Origin: CAZUDO01 sp964618895
GTDB lineage: Bacteria; Desulfobacterota; Binatia; DP-6
Length of the DNA: 64,000 nucleotides
NCBI GenBank assembly: GCA_964618895.1
Contig: CAZUDO010000100.1
Location: 1-64,000, forward strand
Direction: 5' to 3'
Shown: positions 1-8,927 of the stretch, piece by piece
Layout of the letters: every line of letters starts with the position of its first letter
Numbering within the stretch: position 1 is the stretch's first letter
Position numbers and translations under genes: made by a program
Notes under the pieces: generated by a model
The model's input: the letters and a program-made list of their open reading frames with translations, nothing else
Database searches by the model: none
What the model was told of the DNA's origin: nothing

Positions 1-275
1 GCTTCCGACCTCGTCGTGCCGCCGCGCGCCGCAGCTGACCCCGTTCATTCCCCATAGCCGCGCCGTCGGTGGGTCAGCGGCTTCGTCCTTCCCCTATTTA
101 TCCACCAGCTGCGGACAGCTGGCGGATCAAACCTCTCCTGATCGCGACAGCGAGGCGCCCTCCGACCTCAGGTCCGATTTTCGCTGCATCGTGAGATTCC
201 GCTTGACAGCCGGGGGGGGGGCGAGCGATTCTCCACACCCATACGCTCGCAGCGTAGCTACCAAACAAAGGAGTC
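1..275. other. Intergenic region upstream of the first secreted-protein gene
   Basis: No convincing coding sequence is visible here. The region holds a candidate promoter with a TTGACA box and a run of ten G (listed separately) and the ribosome-binding site of the next gene, AAAGGAG, a few bases before its ATG. Confidence 0.5.
203..232 (+). promoter_or_regulatory. Putative promoter with a G10 tract in its spacer
   Basis: A perfect TTGACA lies at 203-208 and a weak -10-like GATTCT at 227-232, separated by 18 bases. Ten consecutive G (212-221) fill most of the spacer. The -35 box is convincing and the -10 box is not, so promoter activity is an inference. A homopolymer in this position would change promoter spacing by slippage. 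Confidence 0.4.
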
Positions 276-278
276 GTG

Positions 279-1169
279 ATGCGCACACTCGTGACGATGA
301 TGAGTCTGGGAGTCGCTCTGCTGGTGAGCGACATCACGGCGGGCACCGCCCTCGCGGTCGGATCACAGTGCGATGCGAGTATCACGAGGGCCGCCGCGCG
401 GAAGAACTCGTGTAAGGCGCGGGTGATTGCGAAGGGTCAGCGGTATGGGCTCGCGCCCGACGCGACGAAGCTCGCGCGATGTGAGGAGGTCTTCGACAAG
501 GGATGCACCCGGGCGAAGGCCCAGGGCGACTGCATCGTGCAGCTCGGGACCTGCGCCGAGGTGGAGACCCAGGTCGACAGCTGCATCGTCTCGACGACCG
601 CCGGCACCGGGAGCACGACCACAACGACGACGGTACCAGCCGCGTCCACGACGACGACCGTGACCACCCCGACGACCACGACCACGATGACCCCCGTCTC
701 CTGTGGTGACTTTCCGACGTGCAACGGGCCGTGTCCAGTAGGGGAGGTGTGCGAGTATCGCCCGCTGGGGGTGGGCAGCTGCGTGTGCGCGCCGGCGCCC
801 AACCCAGATTGCGTTGGCGGCAGCGCTTTTCCGACGTGCGGTGGGACGTGCCCGGCAGGGCTGGTCTGTCAGCCGGTTAGCGAAGGTCAGTGTATCAGCG
901 ATTTTAACTATGCGGTGTTCGACTGTCGTTGCGTCTCGCCAACCGCGAGTTGTGCTGAGACGTGCAACCCCTCTTTTCAAGCGGCCACGGCCGGTGTATG
1001 CCCTGCCGGCACCGTATGTAGCCTTAGTAGTGTACTTTTTTGTAGGCCATATCCGGACTCATGTAGGGAGGTATGCTGTGCGTGGATCGGTCAACCATGC
1101 GTGACAAGCACTGACTGCTGTCTAGGCGATAATAACTCTTGCATCGACGGGATCTGTGTATTCTTTTAG
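279..1169 (+). CDS. Secreted Cys-rich protein with Thr-rich linker
   Basis: Function unknown. An N-terminal signal peptide (hydrophobic stretch ending near ALA, about residue 26) indicates export. A charged region with spaced Cys (residues 30-110) is followed by a Thr/Pro/Val-rich linker (about 110-140). The C-terminal half has at least two copies of an FPTC-x-G-x-CP-x-G-x-xC motif, and the protein ends with a TDCCLG-like Cys cluster. The ATG at 279 follows AAAGGAG; the GTG directly before it is a less likely start. DNA from about 880 to 1165 is visibly less GC-rich than its surroundings, which may mark a later-acquired 3' part. It is a lone plus-strand gene facing a minus-strand operon. Confidence 0.75.
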   Translation: MRTLVTMMSLGVALLVSDITAGTALAVGSQCDASITRAAARKNSCKARVIAKGQRYGLAPDATKLARCEEVFDKGCTRAKAQGDCIVQLGTCAEVETQVDSCIVSTTAGTGSTTTTTTVPAASTTTTVTTPTTTTTMTPVSCGDFPTCNGPCPVGEVCEYRPLGVGSCVCAPAPNPDCVGGSAFPTCGGTCPAGLVCQPVSEGQCISDFNYAVFDCRCVSPTASCAETCNPSFQAATAGVCPAGTVCSLSSVLFCRPYPDSCREVCCAWIGQPCVTSTDCCLGDNNSCIDGICVFF

Positions 1170-1170
1170 T

Positions 1171-1190
1171 CGGGGCGCACGGGAGCCCCG
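1171..1190 (+). terminator. Possible terminator hairpin
   Basis: CGGGGC at 1171-1176 pairs with GCCCCG at 1185-1190 across an 8-base loop, directly after the stop codon of the secreted Cys-rich protein. There is no T-run after it, so it is only a candidate. Confidence 0.35.
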
Positions 1191-1692
1191 GGAGGAGTCG
1201 GCGGCTCGCCGGCCGCCTGGGGCCCCCACCGCGTGCAAGGGTGGAAGGTCTTCCAGGTGCAGCCAGACCGCGTGTTCCAGAGCGGATTCCTCCCCCGGCG
1301 GTGTCCGAATTCTCCCAAATCTTGGACAGAGAACCCGTTTTGCCGCGCGCTAACCCTTGAAAATCACGACGGTCGGAAAACGGATTCGGACTTTTTGTCC
1401 GCATCCGCACGATTCGGCCACCGACATCTTCGCGGCTCGCACCGTCGCGCATGTCGCCTTCCGTGCATACCAGCGACAAAAGATGACGCCGAAGGCCAGA
1501 ATATCCAGCTACTTGGATGGGCCGCGGCGATGGAAGGCGACGTTTTGTCGCGATCCTTGGTCAACTGCGACAGCAGCGCCGGGTCGCGCGCCGGCTTCTG
1601 ACGCGCTGCGGTAGCGGGTGACGGCCCTGTTCGGGGTGCGCTCCGACCGCCGACCGCCCGCGGGCCGCGAGCCGTACGCGACGAACGCGTGC
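1191..1692. other. Intergenic region between convergent genes
   Basis: About 500 bases separate the plus-strand secreted protein from the 3' end of the minus-strand beta-propeller gene. Open frames here have no recognisable product and no good ribosome-binding sites. I see no repeat or RNA gene. Confidence 0.4.
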
Positions 1693-3327
1693 CTACAACC
1701 CGTCGCACACGGCGGGGAATGATTCGCCCAGGCCGACGACGGGCAGCACGGAACACGCGCTCCGATAGACCCCAGCCACCAAGCGGGCTGCCCCGGCGGC
1801 ATGGCGGCCCAGGACACAGCCGATCACCTCGTCCATGGTTGTCGCCGTGCCCGTACACCCGGTCTGGACATGGGACGGCGCAACACCAGTGCACTTGGTC
1901 CCGATCCATGCCTCGGCATGGCGCCAGGCGTTCGACACCCGCGACGTAGGGTTCGTCCGGTCCAGGTCGTCGGTACACGCGGCCGTCGCTGCGGCAATCG
2001 GGTTTCCCGCTGCCACGTCGGTGAGCACGCGGTCGAGGCAGCGAGTGAGCAGCCGATGCGCCCGGTCCGCAAAGCGAAGCCCGCCGGCCGCGAGCGCGGC
2101 GTGGCATCGACGGGCGTCCGCTCGGAGCGTCGGGATACAGCCTGGAAGCGCCGTGTAGACGCATCCCCGTGCCGGATCGCAGGCGTCCTGGGTGCAGGCA
2201 TCATGGTCGTCGCAGTCGATCGGCGTGCCCATGCAGACACCTTCCCGGCAGGTATCGCTGACCGTGCAGGCGCTCTCATCGTCACACGGTCCTGGGAGGC
2301 AGGCCGGGCCGATGAAGTTGCCGACGGCCCGCGCCCCGGAACCTAGCGCAATCGTCGTCCATACCCCGCCCGTCTCGCCGTCGATGACCGTAACGCGGTT
2401 CTGGGTCTGGCTGATCGCATACACCTTGGATGTGGAACAACGGTCCCCGCGCGCAGCGTTCGAGACGTAGCCCAACCCACCGGTTGCGTCGGCAGCAACC
2501 GTAGCCATGACACGTCCGGCGGGAATGTCCACGATGGATACCGGGCCGAGCCCAGTGTCTGGCCCGCTCAGATACGCGCGCGTTCCTGAGGGATTCCCCA
2601 CCGCAGGCCACCAGAATCCAGGGACGCTCACAAATCGGCTCCACGTGCTAGTTGCCACGTCAAGTTCACCCAGCGTCACAGAGAACGCTCCTCCGAAGTT
2701 TGATCCCATCGTGACGAAGATACTCCCCGATCGTGAGCCGGTAAGGAAGCCGATCGGTACGATGCTGATGGTCGCAGGCGACAGTCCCGTCACGAGCGTG
2801 TCGGTCGCCGTGTCGATCACGTAGATGCCGCTCCCCGCGGACACATAGAGCCGAGTAGCGTCAGCGCTCGCCATCATCTCCCAGGGGGTTTGCCCAGAGA
2901 CTGGGATGTCGGCGGCAACAGCGTAGGTGCGGGTGTCAATGACTTGGACGCTGCCGCCATAGCGATGGACAACACCAACATAGAGCTTCGACGTACCGCG
3001 CGGCGCCGATAGAACAAACGGCCCACCCTGAACGGGGATGGTGGCAACCACGGTGTTACTGGCCGCATCGATCACTGAAACCGAGGCCGAGTTGTAATTC
3101 CCGATGTACACCGGCGATCCGTCAGGACTGATCGCTACCCCCATCGGAGTGACGCCCACGGGCACGTCAGCAACGATCGTGTCCGTGTTCGTGTCGATGA
3201 CCGAGACGGAGTTGGTGCTGCCGATCGGGACGTAGGCGAACGGCGCAGCGGTGGCCAGACGCGCGGCCAAGAGAAGGGATCCACAGGCGAGGACAAAACC
3301 AGCGCGCATTGTCCAGGTCGTCCTCAT
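1693..3327 (-). CDS. Secreted YVTN-type beta-propeller protein with Cys-repeat C-terminus
   Basis: Exported surface or periplasmic protein of unknown ligand. After a signal peptide (starting MRTTWTMRAG, cleavage near ATA) come repeated blades of the YVTN/NHL-like type, recognisable by recurring VSVIDTNTDTIVADVPVG-like segments (about residues 30-320). A Cys-rich module follows (CDDESACTVSDTC, CDDHDACTQDAC), of the kind that recurs in two other proteins of this window. A helical C-terminal domain with paired Cys closes the protein. The start at 3327 is preferred over the in-frame ATG at 3351 because GGAG sits 6 bases upstream and the signal peptide then begins normally. It is the last gene of a three-gene operon; the 3351 ATG overlaps the stop codon of the gene before it. 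Confidence 0.85.
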   Translation of the reverse strand: MRTTWTMRAGFVLACGSLLLAARLATAAPFAYVPIGSTNSVSVIDTNTDTIVADVPVGVTPMGVAISPDGSPVYIGNYNSASVSVIDAASNTVVATIPVQGGPFVLSAPRGTSKLYVGVVHRYGGSVQVIDTRTYAVAADIPVSGQTPWEMMASADATRLYVSAGSGIYVIDTATDTLVTGLSPATISIVPIGFLTGSRSGSIFVTMGSNFGGAFSVTLGELDVATSTWSRFVSVPGFWWPAVGNPSGTRAYLSGPDTGLGPVSIVDIPAGRVMATVAADATGGLGYVSNAARGDRCSTSKVYAISQTQNRVTVIDGETGGVWTTIALGSGARAVGNFIGPACLPGPCDDESACTVSDTCREGVCMGTPIDCDDHDACTQDACDPARGCVYTALPGCIPTLRADARRCHAALAAGGLRFADRAHRLLTRCLDRVLTDVAAGNPIAAATAACTDDLDRTNPTSRVSNAWRHAEAWIGTKCTGVAPSHVQTGCTGTATTMDEVIGCVLGRHAAGAARLVAGVYRSACSVLPVVGLGESFPAVCDGL

Positions 3328-3350
3328 CAGGAACTCCACACCGCCGAACA

Positions 3351-4106
3351 TTACGGTACCTCGACGTGGAACGGCGGAACCAGGCCCAACACCGAGAGAT
3401 CAAACTCGACCCCGACCGCCGTAGACGGGAAGACGGAGCCGAAGTACGGTGCCGGCTCGCACCTGCTCGGGAACTCGAAGCTCGCCCTCCACGCAAGCGG
3501 AGGACGCGAGCTAACAGGCCCCTCAGGTATGTACGCGAACTGACGGCAGGGCAGTGGGCCGATGGCGCCGGTACATCCCAATGGTCCCCACGTGACACGG
3601 GGACGTTTCACGAGCTGATCCTCCCCCATCGTTGTCACGAAGACCGGGCCGGTGCAGTCCGGGGTTTCATACCAGAATCGCGTGTCCCAGGCGGGGTCGT
3701 TCGGGGCACGGGGATCAGTTTCCACCACGCCGGCGAAATATCCTCGTCCGTTAACCGTCATAAGTACGGACGCAGTCCCCAGGCGCCGCAAAATGGTGAA
3801 TGGCTCAAGATTTCCGCTCAGTCGCACATCAACCACGACGCCAACGAAGTATCCGTCGGAGTCCCGTATTATGGCGCCGGGGCCCGTTGCCCCGTCCCGC
3901 CCGGGCGGTCCCGCAGACCCCGACTCGCCCTTTGGACCTTGCAGCCCGAGCGCCACGGGATCGACGGGCGTCTCGTTCGTCTTGCACATTTCGCGCATGC
4001 GAATCAGGCCACTGCCGGTTCGGCCGGCACAGAGTACGGCAGAACGCGCGGGTACTGCGCTGATCACAAAGACCGCGAACACCATCAACGACAATAGGGC
4101 CTTCAT
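3351..4106 (-). CDS. Secreted protein with short collagen-like segment (paralog A)
   Basis: Function unknown. It has a signal peptide (cleavage near ARS-A), then a VLC...C-x-NETPVDPVALGLQ module, a short Gly-X-Y collagen-like stretch (residues about 55-75, GPKGESGSAGPPGRDG) and a C-terminal beta-rich domain ending in PPFHVEVP. The next gene upstream encodes a clear paralog with the same domain order. The ATG follows GGGAGAGCAG. The gap to the upstream paralog is 28 bases, and the stop codon overlaps an ATG of the downstream propeller ORF (TAATG), so the three genes look like one transcription unit. Confidence 0.75.
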   Translation of the reverse strand: MKALLSLMVFAVFVISAVPARSAVLCAGRTGSGLIRMREMCKTNETPVDPVALGLQGPKGESGSAGPPGRDGATGPGAIIRDSDGYFVGVVVDVRLSGNLEPFTILRRLGTASVLMTVNGRGYFAGVVETDPRAPNDPAWDTRFWYETPDCTGPVFVTTMGEDQLVKRPRVTWGPLGCTGAIGPLPCRQFAYIPEGPVSSRPPLAWRASFEFPSRCEPAPYFGSVFPSTAVGVEFDLSVLGLVPPFHVEVP

Positions 4107-4134
4107 CTGCTCTCCCTCATTTTCCCTCGCGGGG

Positions 4135-4857
4135 CTACAGCCCCTCGACGTGGAAGGGCGGCACGCCGAGTGTCGATAGATCGAAGGAGATTGCCGGGGC
4201 GGTCATCGGATAGGGTGCGGACTCGGGCGTGCATCTCCTACCGTCGAGTGACCCGGACGCTCGAAGGGGCCGCGGCGATCCGGGGCCATCGGGAAGCAAC
4301 GCGAAACGTCGACAGACCACCGGCCCATCGCCGGTGCATCCTCGGGGGCCCCACTCCACAGCGGGTCGTTGCACGAACCGATCCCCGTCCCCCACAACCA
4401 GGTGGGGTAGACCGGTGCAGTCGCTGTCTTCAAACCAGAGGACAGCCTCACGCCTGTCGGTCAGATTGGTCTCTGGCTGATCCCACGGGGGTACCCATCC
4501 GAAGTAGCCTGTCCGGTCGACCGTCAACAGAACGGGCGTCGGGCCGAGTGAGCGCAGAATGGTAAATCTGTCGCCGTGCTGAGCCTCCCACGGGTTTACA
4601 TCGACCACCGCACCGATGACGGCACCTTGGGAATCGCGGACGACGACGCCAGGGCCGGGGGCCCCGGGGATTCCCGGATCGCCCTTCGGCCCTTGCAGTC
4701 CGAGCGCAACGGGATCGACGGGCGTCTCGTTCGCGCGGCACGTATCGCGTACGCGCACCGTCCCCGAGCCCGCTGCCCGCGTGCAAAGCACCGCCGCTTG
4801 CACGGGCGCCGCTCCCAACGCGACACCGACAACAACCGCCATGATCCGACTGCCCAT
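4135..4857 (-). CDS. Secreted protein with short collagen-like segment (paralog B)
   Basis: First gene of the minus-strand secreted-protein operon. It has a signal peptide (cleavage near VQA-A), the VLC...C-x-NETPVDPVALGLQ module, a collagen-like GPKGDPGIPGAPGPG segment, and a C-terminal domain with conserved FTILRSLG, WGPRGCTG and PPFHVEGL motifs shared with the downstream paralog. The stretch coding for the DPVALGLQGPKG region is almost identical at DNA level in the two genes, which suggests a fairly recent tandem duplication or gene conversion. Its role is unknown; the shared operon suggests joint export. Confidence 0.75.
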   Translation of the reverse strand: MGSRIMAVVVGVALGAAPVQAAVLCTRAAGSGTVRVRDTCRANETPVDPVALGLQGPKGDPGIPGAPGPGVVVRDSQGAVIGAVVDVNPWEAQHGDRFTILRSLGPTPVLLTVDRTGYFGWVPPWDQPETNLTDRREAVLWFEDSDCTGLPHLVVGDGDRFVQRPAVEWGPRGCTGDGPVVCRRFALLPDGPGSPRPLRASGSLDGRRCTPESAPYPMTAPAISFDLSTLGVPPFHVEGL

Positions 4858-5061
4858 CCCCCTGTGCCCCCCCGGCGCCGTGCGGCAGGTCTTGCGCGCA
4901 GCACGGCCCCATTATTGTTCATCGGCGCGGTTCTCGAAGACCTTGAGGCCACGCGGGAAGTACGCTCGCCAGCGTTCGGGCCGTTGGCCCGGCCCCGGCC
5001 TCTTGCGTAGAAACAGATGCGCCCGCCACGGCGGCAACCGGGCAGGCGCGGAGGATCGAGC

Positions 5062-5880
5062 ATGGCGAAACTACGCCGCGGTAAGCACGGGGCGCAAGCC
5101 CGGCGGGGATTCCGCGTCGCCTCCTGGGTGACGGAAGCGCTGAGCGAACTGGCGAAGACGCTGAACAGCCCATCACCCGCGACGCTCTCAAGCGCGGACG
5201 TGGAAGCGATTTGGGTCGGATGGGCGGAGACGCGCTCACGTCTCAACGCGCTCGCGACCGCAGGCCGGGCGATAGGGCTCGGGAGCCCGCGCCATCGATA
5301 CGCGATCGATCCCCTGCGCCGCGTTCTGCGCCGGCTTGCCTGGCGCCCTGACCAGGCGAGATCGGCAACGGGCGCGTTGCCTGGCGTCGGCGTTGTGCTC
5401 ATGCCGGAGGGAACCATCCGCGTCGGCACAACGGGCCCGAGCGTGGAGGATTCCGGGCTGTGGGTTGCGGTCGAGATACTCGACTACGCGGTGAAAACGG
5501 GTCGTCCGGGAGACGTACTCCGCCGGCTCCATCGTTGCACCATGTGCGCCACCTTCTTCTTACGTAACCGCGGCAACGTGCGGCACGAGAAGGCCTTCTG
5601 TAGCACGAAGTGCGCCGACGCCTATCACGCTCGGCCGTCCGAGCGCGACCGGCGGCGGGCGCAGGTACACGACCGAGGCCAACGGCGGACGGCGCGACGT
5701 CGGGACGCCGCTCTCGCCTTGGGATTCGACGCGCCGCCGAACCGCTGCATTGATCCAGCCCTGCGGACCCCCGCCGGACTAAGCGCACGCGTTGCCGCCC
5801 TCGTGCGCAAAGGCCTGATCCTCGAGCGGGCCCAATGGATCGCCTCGCAGGAAGCTGAACGCCTTGAGATACGTCAGTAG
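5062..5880 (+). CDS. CGNR-like zinc-finger protein
   Basis: Possible nucleic-acid-binding protein. The N-terminal half is helical and resembles the region found before CGNR zinc fingers. The C-terminal half has a four-Cys pattern, CTMC ... FCSTKC (about residues 160-190), flanked by many Arg/Lys, typical of a treble-clef or CGNR-like finger, although the literal CGNR string is absent. The ATG at 5062 is preceded by GGAGG at a good distance; an earlier in-frame ATG at 5017 would add 15 basic residues without a site. It lies upstream of the excisionase-like gene on the same strand and may be the first gene of the integrative element or a host gene at its edge. Confidence 0.6.
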   Translation: MAKLRRGKHGAQARRGFRVASWVTEALSELAKTLNSPSPATLSSADVEAIWVGWAETRSRLNALATAGRAIGLGSPRHRYAIDPLRRVLRRLAWRPDQARSATGALPGVGVVLMPEGTIRVGTTGPSVEDSGLWVAVEILDYAVKTGRPGDVLRRLHRCTMCATFFLRNRGNVRHEKAFCSTKCADAYHARPSERDRRRAQVHDRGQRRTARRRDAALALGFDAPPNRCIDPALRTPAGLSARVAALVRKGLILERAQWIASQEAERLEIRQ

Positions 5881-5977
5881 ATAGGTACACAACGCACGCG
5901 TCGGTGATCGTTCGTTGCGCCACCGACGCGAGCACTTCACCGCGCGCGTCTCTTCACACCCTGCTACACCGAAGGGC

Positions 5978-6163
5978 ATGACCAGGCTCCTGACGGCAGT
6001 CGAGGCGGCTGCGGTGTTGCGCGTGAGCCTTCGGACGGTACGTCGACTCATCGCGGAACGGGCGGTGCCCGTGGTGCGCGTTGGCCGGCGGACGCTCTTC
6101 CGCGGGGACGCGCTCGAGCGTTTCGCTCGGCGGTGCGAGACGGTTGACCACCATGCACGCTGA
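5978..6163 (+). CDS. Excisionase-like HTH protein
   Basis: A 61-residue DNA-binding protein of the MerR/Xis-like winged-helix type: LLTAVEAAAVLRVSLRTVRR is the helix-turn-helix, followed by the wing VVRVGRRTLFRGDALERF. Such proteins direct excision or act as element-encoded regulators. The ATG at 5978 was chosen because it begins the domain; the open frame extends further upstream without a known domain. It overlaps the start of the primase-helicase gene by 11 bases, so the two are probably translationally coupled. Confidence 0.75.
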   Translation: MTRLLTAVEAAAVLRVSLRTVRRLIAERAVPVVRVGRRTLFRGDALERFARRCETVDHHAR

Positions 6164-8927
6164 CGCGCGAGCGGCTCGCTCTGCCGTCCACGCCCCGGGG
6201 CAAGGCCGCGCCGCCCGGTGCCCGGCGGACCGCGAGGAGGTTCGCCGTACGCTGGCTCTGCTCGTCGAGCCGGGAAGCGTCGTCGAGCTGCGCATTCCCA
6301 AGACCGCCCGCGCTGGCACCGTCTCAGGGTACTTCGCCGACCTCGAGAAGCTCACGGCGGCGGCGGCGGAGTGGAGCGGGCGAGCACCGGGGATCTACGT
6401 GACCCTGAACCCGGTGAACGCGGACCTCCTCGCCCGTGCCGCAAACCATGTGCGCGAGCGCGCGGAAGACACCACGAGCGATCAGCACATCGGCGTCCGC
6501 CGATGGCTCCCGTTCGACTTGGACGCGGTGCGGGTGGGTGGCATCTCCTCGACGGATGACGAGCACGCCGCCGCGCTCGAGCGGTCACGCCAGGTGGTCG
6601 CGTGGCTGATCGCCCGCGGCGTCGAGCCGGCCTCCATCGTCCTCGCCGACAGTGGGAACGGCGGGCACGTGCTCGTGCGGATCGACTTGCCGAACTGCGA
6701 CCAAGCCCGCCAGCTCGTCGAGCGCTGCCTTGCCGCCGCCGCCTTCGCGCTCGACGATGAAGGGCTGAAGGTCGATCAGAAGGTCGCCAACGCGGCGCGC
6801 ATCTGGAAGCTCTACGGCACGCTCGCCGCGAAGGGCGACGACATGGCGAACCGCCCCCACCGGCTTGCCCGCCTGCTCGATGTGCCCGAAACGATCGTGC
6901 CAACCCGCCGGGAGGTGCTCGAGGCGATCGCCGCGCAGGCGCCAGCCGAGCCCCCCCGCATGGCCGCGGGCCGCGAGCCGCGTACTGGCACCTTCGACCT
7001 CACCGCGTGGGTCGCGGCGCATGCCCTGCCGGTCATGCGCTGCGGCCCGTGGAAAGACGGGACCCGGTGGATCCTGAACCCCTGTCCGTTCAACTCCGAG
7101 CACACGAACGCCGCCGCGTACATCGTGCAAATGGGGCATGGGGCGATCGCGGCGGGCTGTCACCACAGCTCATGTACATGGGGCTGGGCTGAGCTTCGGG
7201 AACACTATGACCCCGAGGACGAAAGCCCCCCCGGTGCGAGCGTGGATCCGGCGATCCCGACCAGCGACGCGATGCGCGGGGCTGGCGGCGCATCCCATGC
7301 CGCCCGCCTCGTCGAGCTGACTGCCGGGGCCGAGTTGTTCCACTCCCTTGACATGGAGGCGTTCGCGACGATTGTCGTCGATGATCACGCTGAGACCTGG
7401 CCCTTGCGCTCGCGGAACTTTCGGCTCTGGCTGCAGCGAGAATTTCACCGGACGACCCGGTCGATTCCGAGCACGCAGGCGACTCAGGATGCGTTGGGCA
7501 TCCTGACCGGCCGCGCGCTCTTCGAGGGCGAGACACGCGCCGTGTTCGTGCGCGTCGCTGGCGGCCCGGATGACATCTATCTCGACTTGGGGGACGCCAG
7601 TTGGACAGCGGTCCACGTCACGGCCGCAGGATGGGAGCTGGTCAGGAACCCGCCCGTCAAGTTCCGCCGCGCTCGAGGGATGCTGCCGCTCCCCATGCCC
7701 GTGCCGGGCGGTTCGCTCGACGCACTCGCCCGGTACGCGAATGTCTGGGACGAAACGAGCTGGCGGCTGCTGGTGGCCTGGCTGATCGCCGCCTGCCGCC
7801 CTCGGGGACCCTACCCCGTGCTCATGATCCACGGGGACGCGGGTGCAGCCAAGAGTACGCTCGCGCGGCTGCTCCGCGCGCTGATCGACCCGAGCAGCGT
7901 GCCGCTACGTGCTGAGCCGCGCGACGTGCGCGACGTGATGATCACCGCCACCAACGCCTGGGTGATTGCGTACGACAACCTGGACCACCTGCGGCCGTGG
8001 CTTTCGAATGCGCTCTGCCGGCTCGCGACCGGCGGGGGCTTCAGCACGCGCGAGCTGTACACCGACGCGGAAGAGGTGCTCTTCGAGGCGACCCGTCCCG
8101 TCATCATCAACGGGATCGAGGAGCTGGCCACGCGGAGCGACCTGCTGGACAGAGGACTACTCCTCGACCTGCGAGAGATACCCGACGAGCGGCGGCAGCC
8201 CGAGGAAGGGTTCTGGGCTGCGTTCGAGGATGAACGTCCGCGGCTCCTTGGTGCGCTGCTGGACGCGGTGAGCACCGCGCTACGCACCCTGCCCTCGGTC
8301 CGACTAGCTCGCCTGCCCCGCCTTGCGGACTTCGCCATCTGGACCACTGCGGCAGAAGGTGGGCTCGGGTGGGCACCGGGCAGCTTCCTCCGCGTTTACG
8401 ACGGGAACCGCGGTGCGGCACACGATATCACCCTGGACGCCTCGCCGGTTGCCGGCGTCGTGCGGGAGCTACTCGAGCAGCACTCGACCTGGTGCGGGAC
8501 CGCGACCAACCTACTGAGCACGCTCGCCACCTTGGCGGGCGAGAGCGTGACGAAGCAACGCGACTGGCCGCGCAACGGCAAGGGGCTCGCTGGGGTGCTG
8601 CGCCGTCTCGCGTCCACCCTCCGGGCGGTCGGCATCGGCGTTGACTTCGAGCGCGAGCCCGGCGGCCAGCGCCGCCGCCTGATTCGCCTCGAGAAGATGA
8701 TGGGTCCCTACCGTCCCGATCGTCCCGAGACGGACGAATCCGTAGGCCCGGTGCGGGACGCACGGCGGGACGCAAACGGGACGCACGGGGACGCAGACCG
8801 GGACGGAGGCGCGGGCGAGCGGACCGGACATCCCTCCCCAGAATCAAGGGGTGGGACGCACCGGGACGGTCGGGACGCAGAGGAACCCCACTCTTCGTCC
8901 CCGTACGACGTCGAGGTGTTTGAGTGA
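6153..8927 (+). CDS. Primase-helicase (replication protein of integrative element)
   Basis: Probable replication protein of the element, about 924 residues. The N-terminal third looks like an archaeo-eukaryotic-type primase: FDLDAVRVGG near residue 121 (acidic metal ligands), DSGNGGHVLV near 166, and KVDQKVANAARIWKLYGT near 206. A Cys/His cluster (CPFNSEH ... CHHSSCTW, about 310-340) resembles the zinc site of DNA primases. The C-terminal part is a D5/SF3-like helicase with Walker A GDAGAAKST near 561 and AYDNLDHL near 606. A polar, low-complexity tail rich in Asp, Gly, Arg and Pro closes the protein. The ATG at 6153 is preferred over 6081 because the earlier sequence lies inside the HTH gene. 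Its stop overlaps the next start (GTGA). Confidence 0.85.
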   Translation: MHADARAARSAVHAPGQGRAARCPADREEVRRTLALLVEPGSVVELRIPKTARAGTVSGYFADLEKLTAAAAEWSGRAPGIYVTLNPVNADLLARAANHVRERAEDTTSDQHIGVRRWLPFDLDAVRVGGISSTDDEHAAALERSRQVVAWLIARGVEPASIVLADSGNGGHVLVRIDLPNCDQARQLVERCLAAAAFALDDEGLKVDQKVANAARIWKLYGTLAAKGDDMANRPHRLARLLDVPETIVPTRREVLEAIAAQAPAEPPRMAAGREPRTGTFDLTAWVAAHALPVMRCGPWKDGTRWILNPCPFNSEHTNAAAYIVQMGHGAIAAGCHHSSCTWGWAELREHYDPEDESPPGASVDPAIPTSDAMRGAGGASHAARLVELTAGAELFHSLDMEAFATIVVDDHAETWPLRSRNFRLWLQREFHRTTRSIPSTQATQDALGILTGRALFEGETRAVFVRVAGGPDDIYLDLGDASWTAVHVTAAGWELVRNPPVKFRRARGMLPLPMPVPGGSLDALARYANVWDETSWRLLVAWLIAACRPRGPYPVLMIHGDAGAAKSTLARLLRALIDPSSVPLRAEPRDVRDVMITATNAWVIAYDNLDHLRPWLSNALCRLATGGGFSTRELYTDAEEVLFEATRPVIINGIEELATRSDLLDRGLLLDLREIPDERRQPEEGFWAAFEDERPRLLGALLDAVSTALRTLPSVRLARLPRLADFAIWTTAAEGGLGWAPGSFLRVYDGNRGAAHDITLDASPVAGVVRELLEQHSTWCGTATNLLSTLATLAGESVTKQRDWPRNGKGLAGVLRRLASTLRAVGIGVDFEREPGGQRRRLIRLEKMMGPYRPDRPETDESVGPVRDARRDANGTHGDADRDGGAGERTGHPSPESRGGTHRDGRDAEEPHSSSPYDVEVFE

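Noticed and set aside
2155..2180. GTGCCGGATCGCAGG as a copy of the tRNA-Lys 3' end
   Set aside because: The match is short and interrupted and lies inside the beta-propeller gene; no flanking evidence of an element end.
3950..4710. ACGGGATCGACGGG-like sequence resembling part of the tRNA-Lys 3' end, as a left attachment site
   Set aside because: It encodes the conserved DPVALG segment of both collagen-like paralogs and matches the tRNA only over a few bases.
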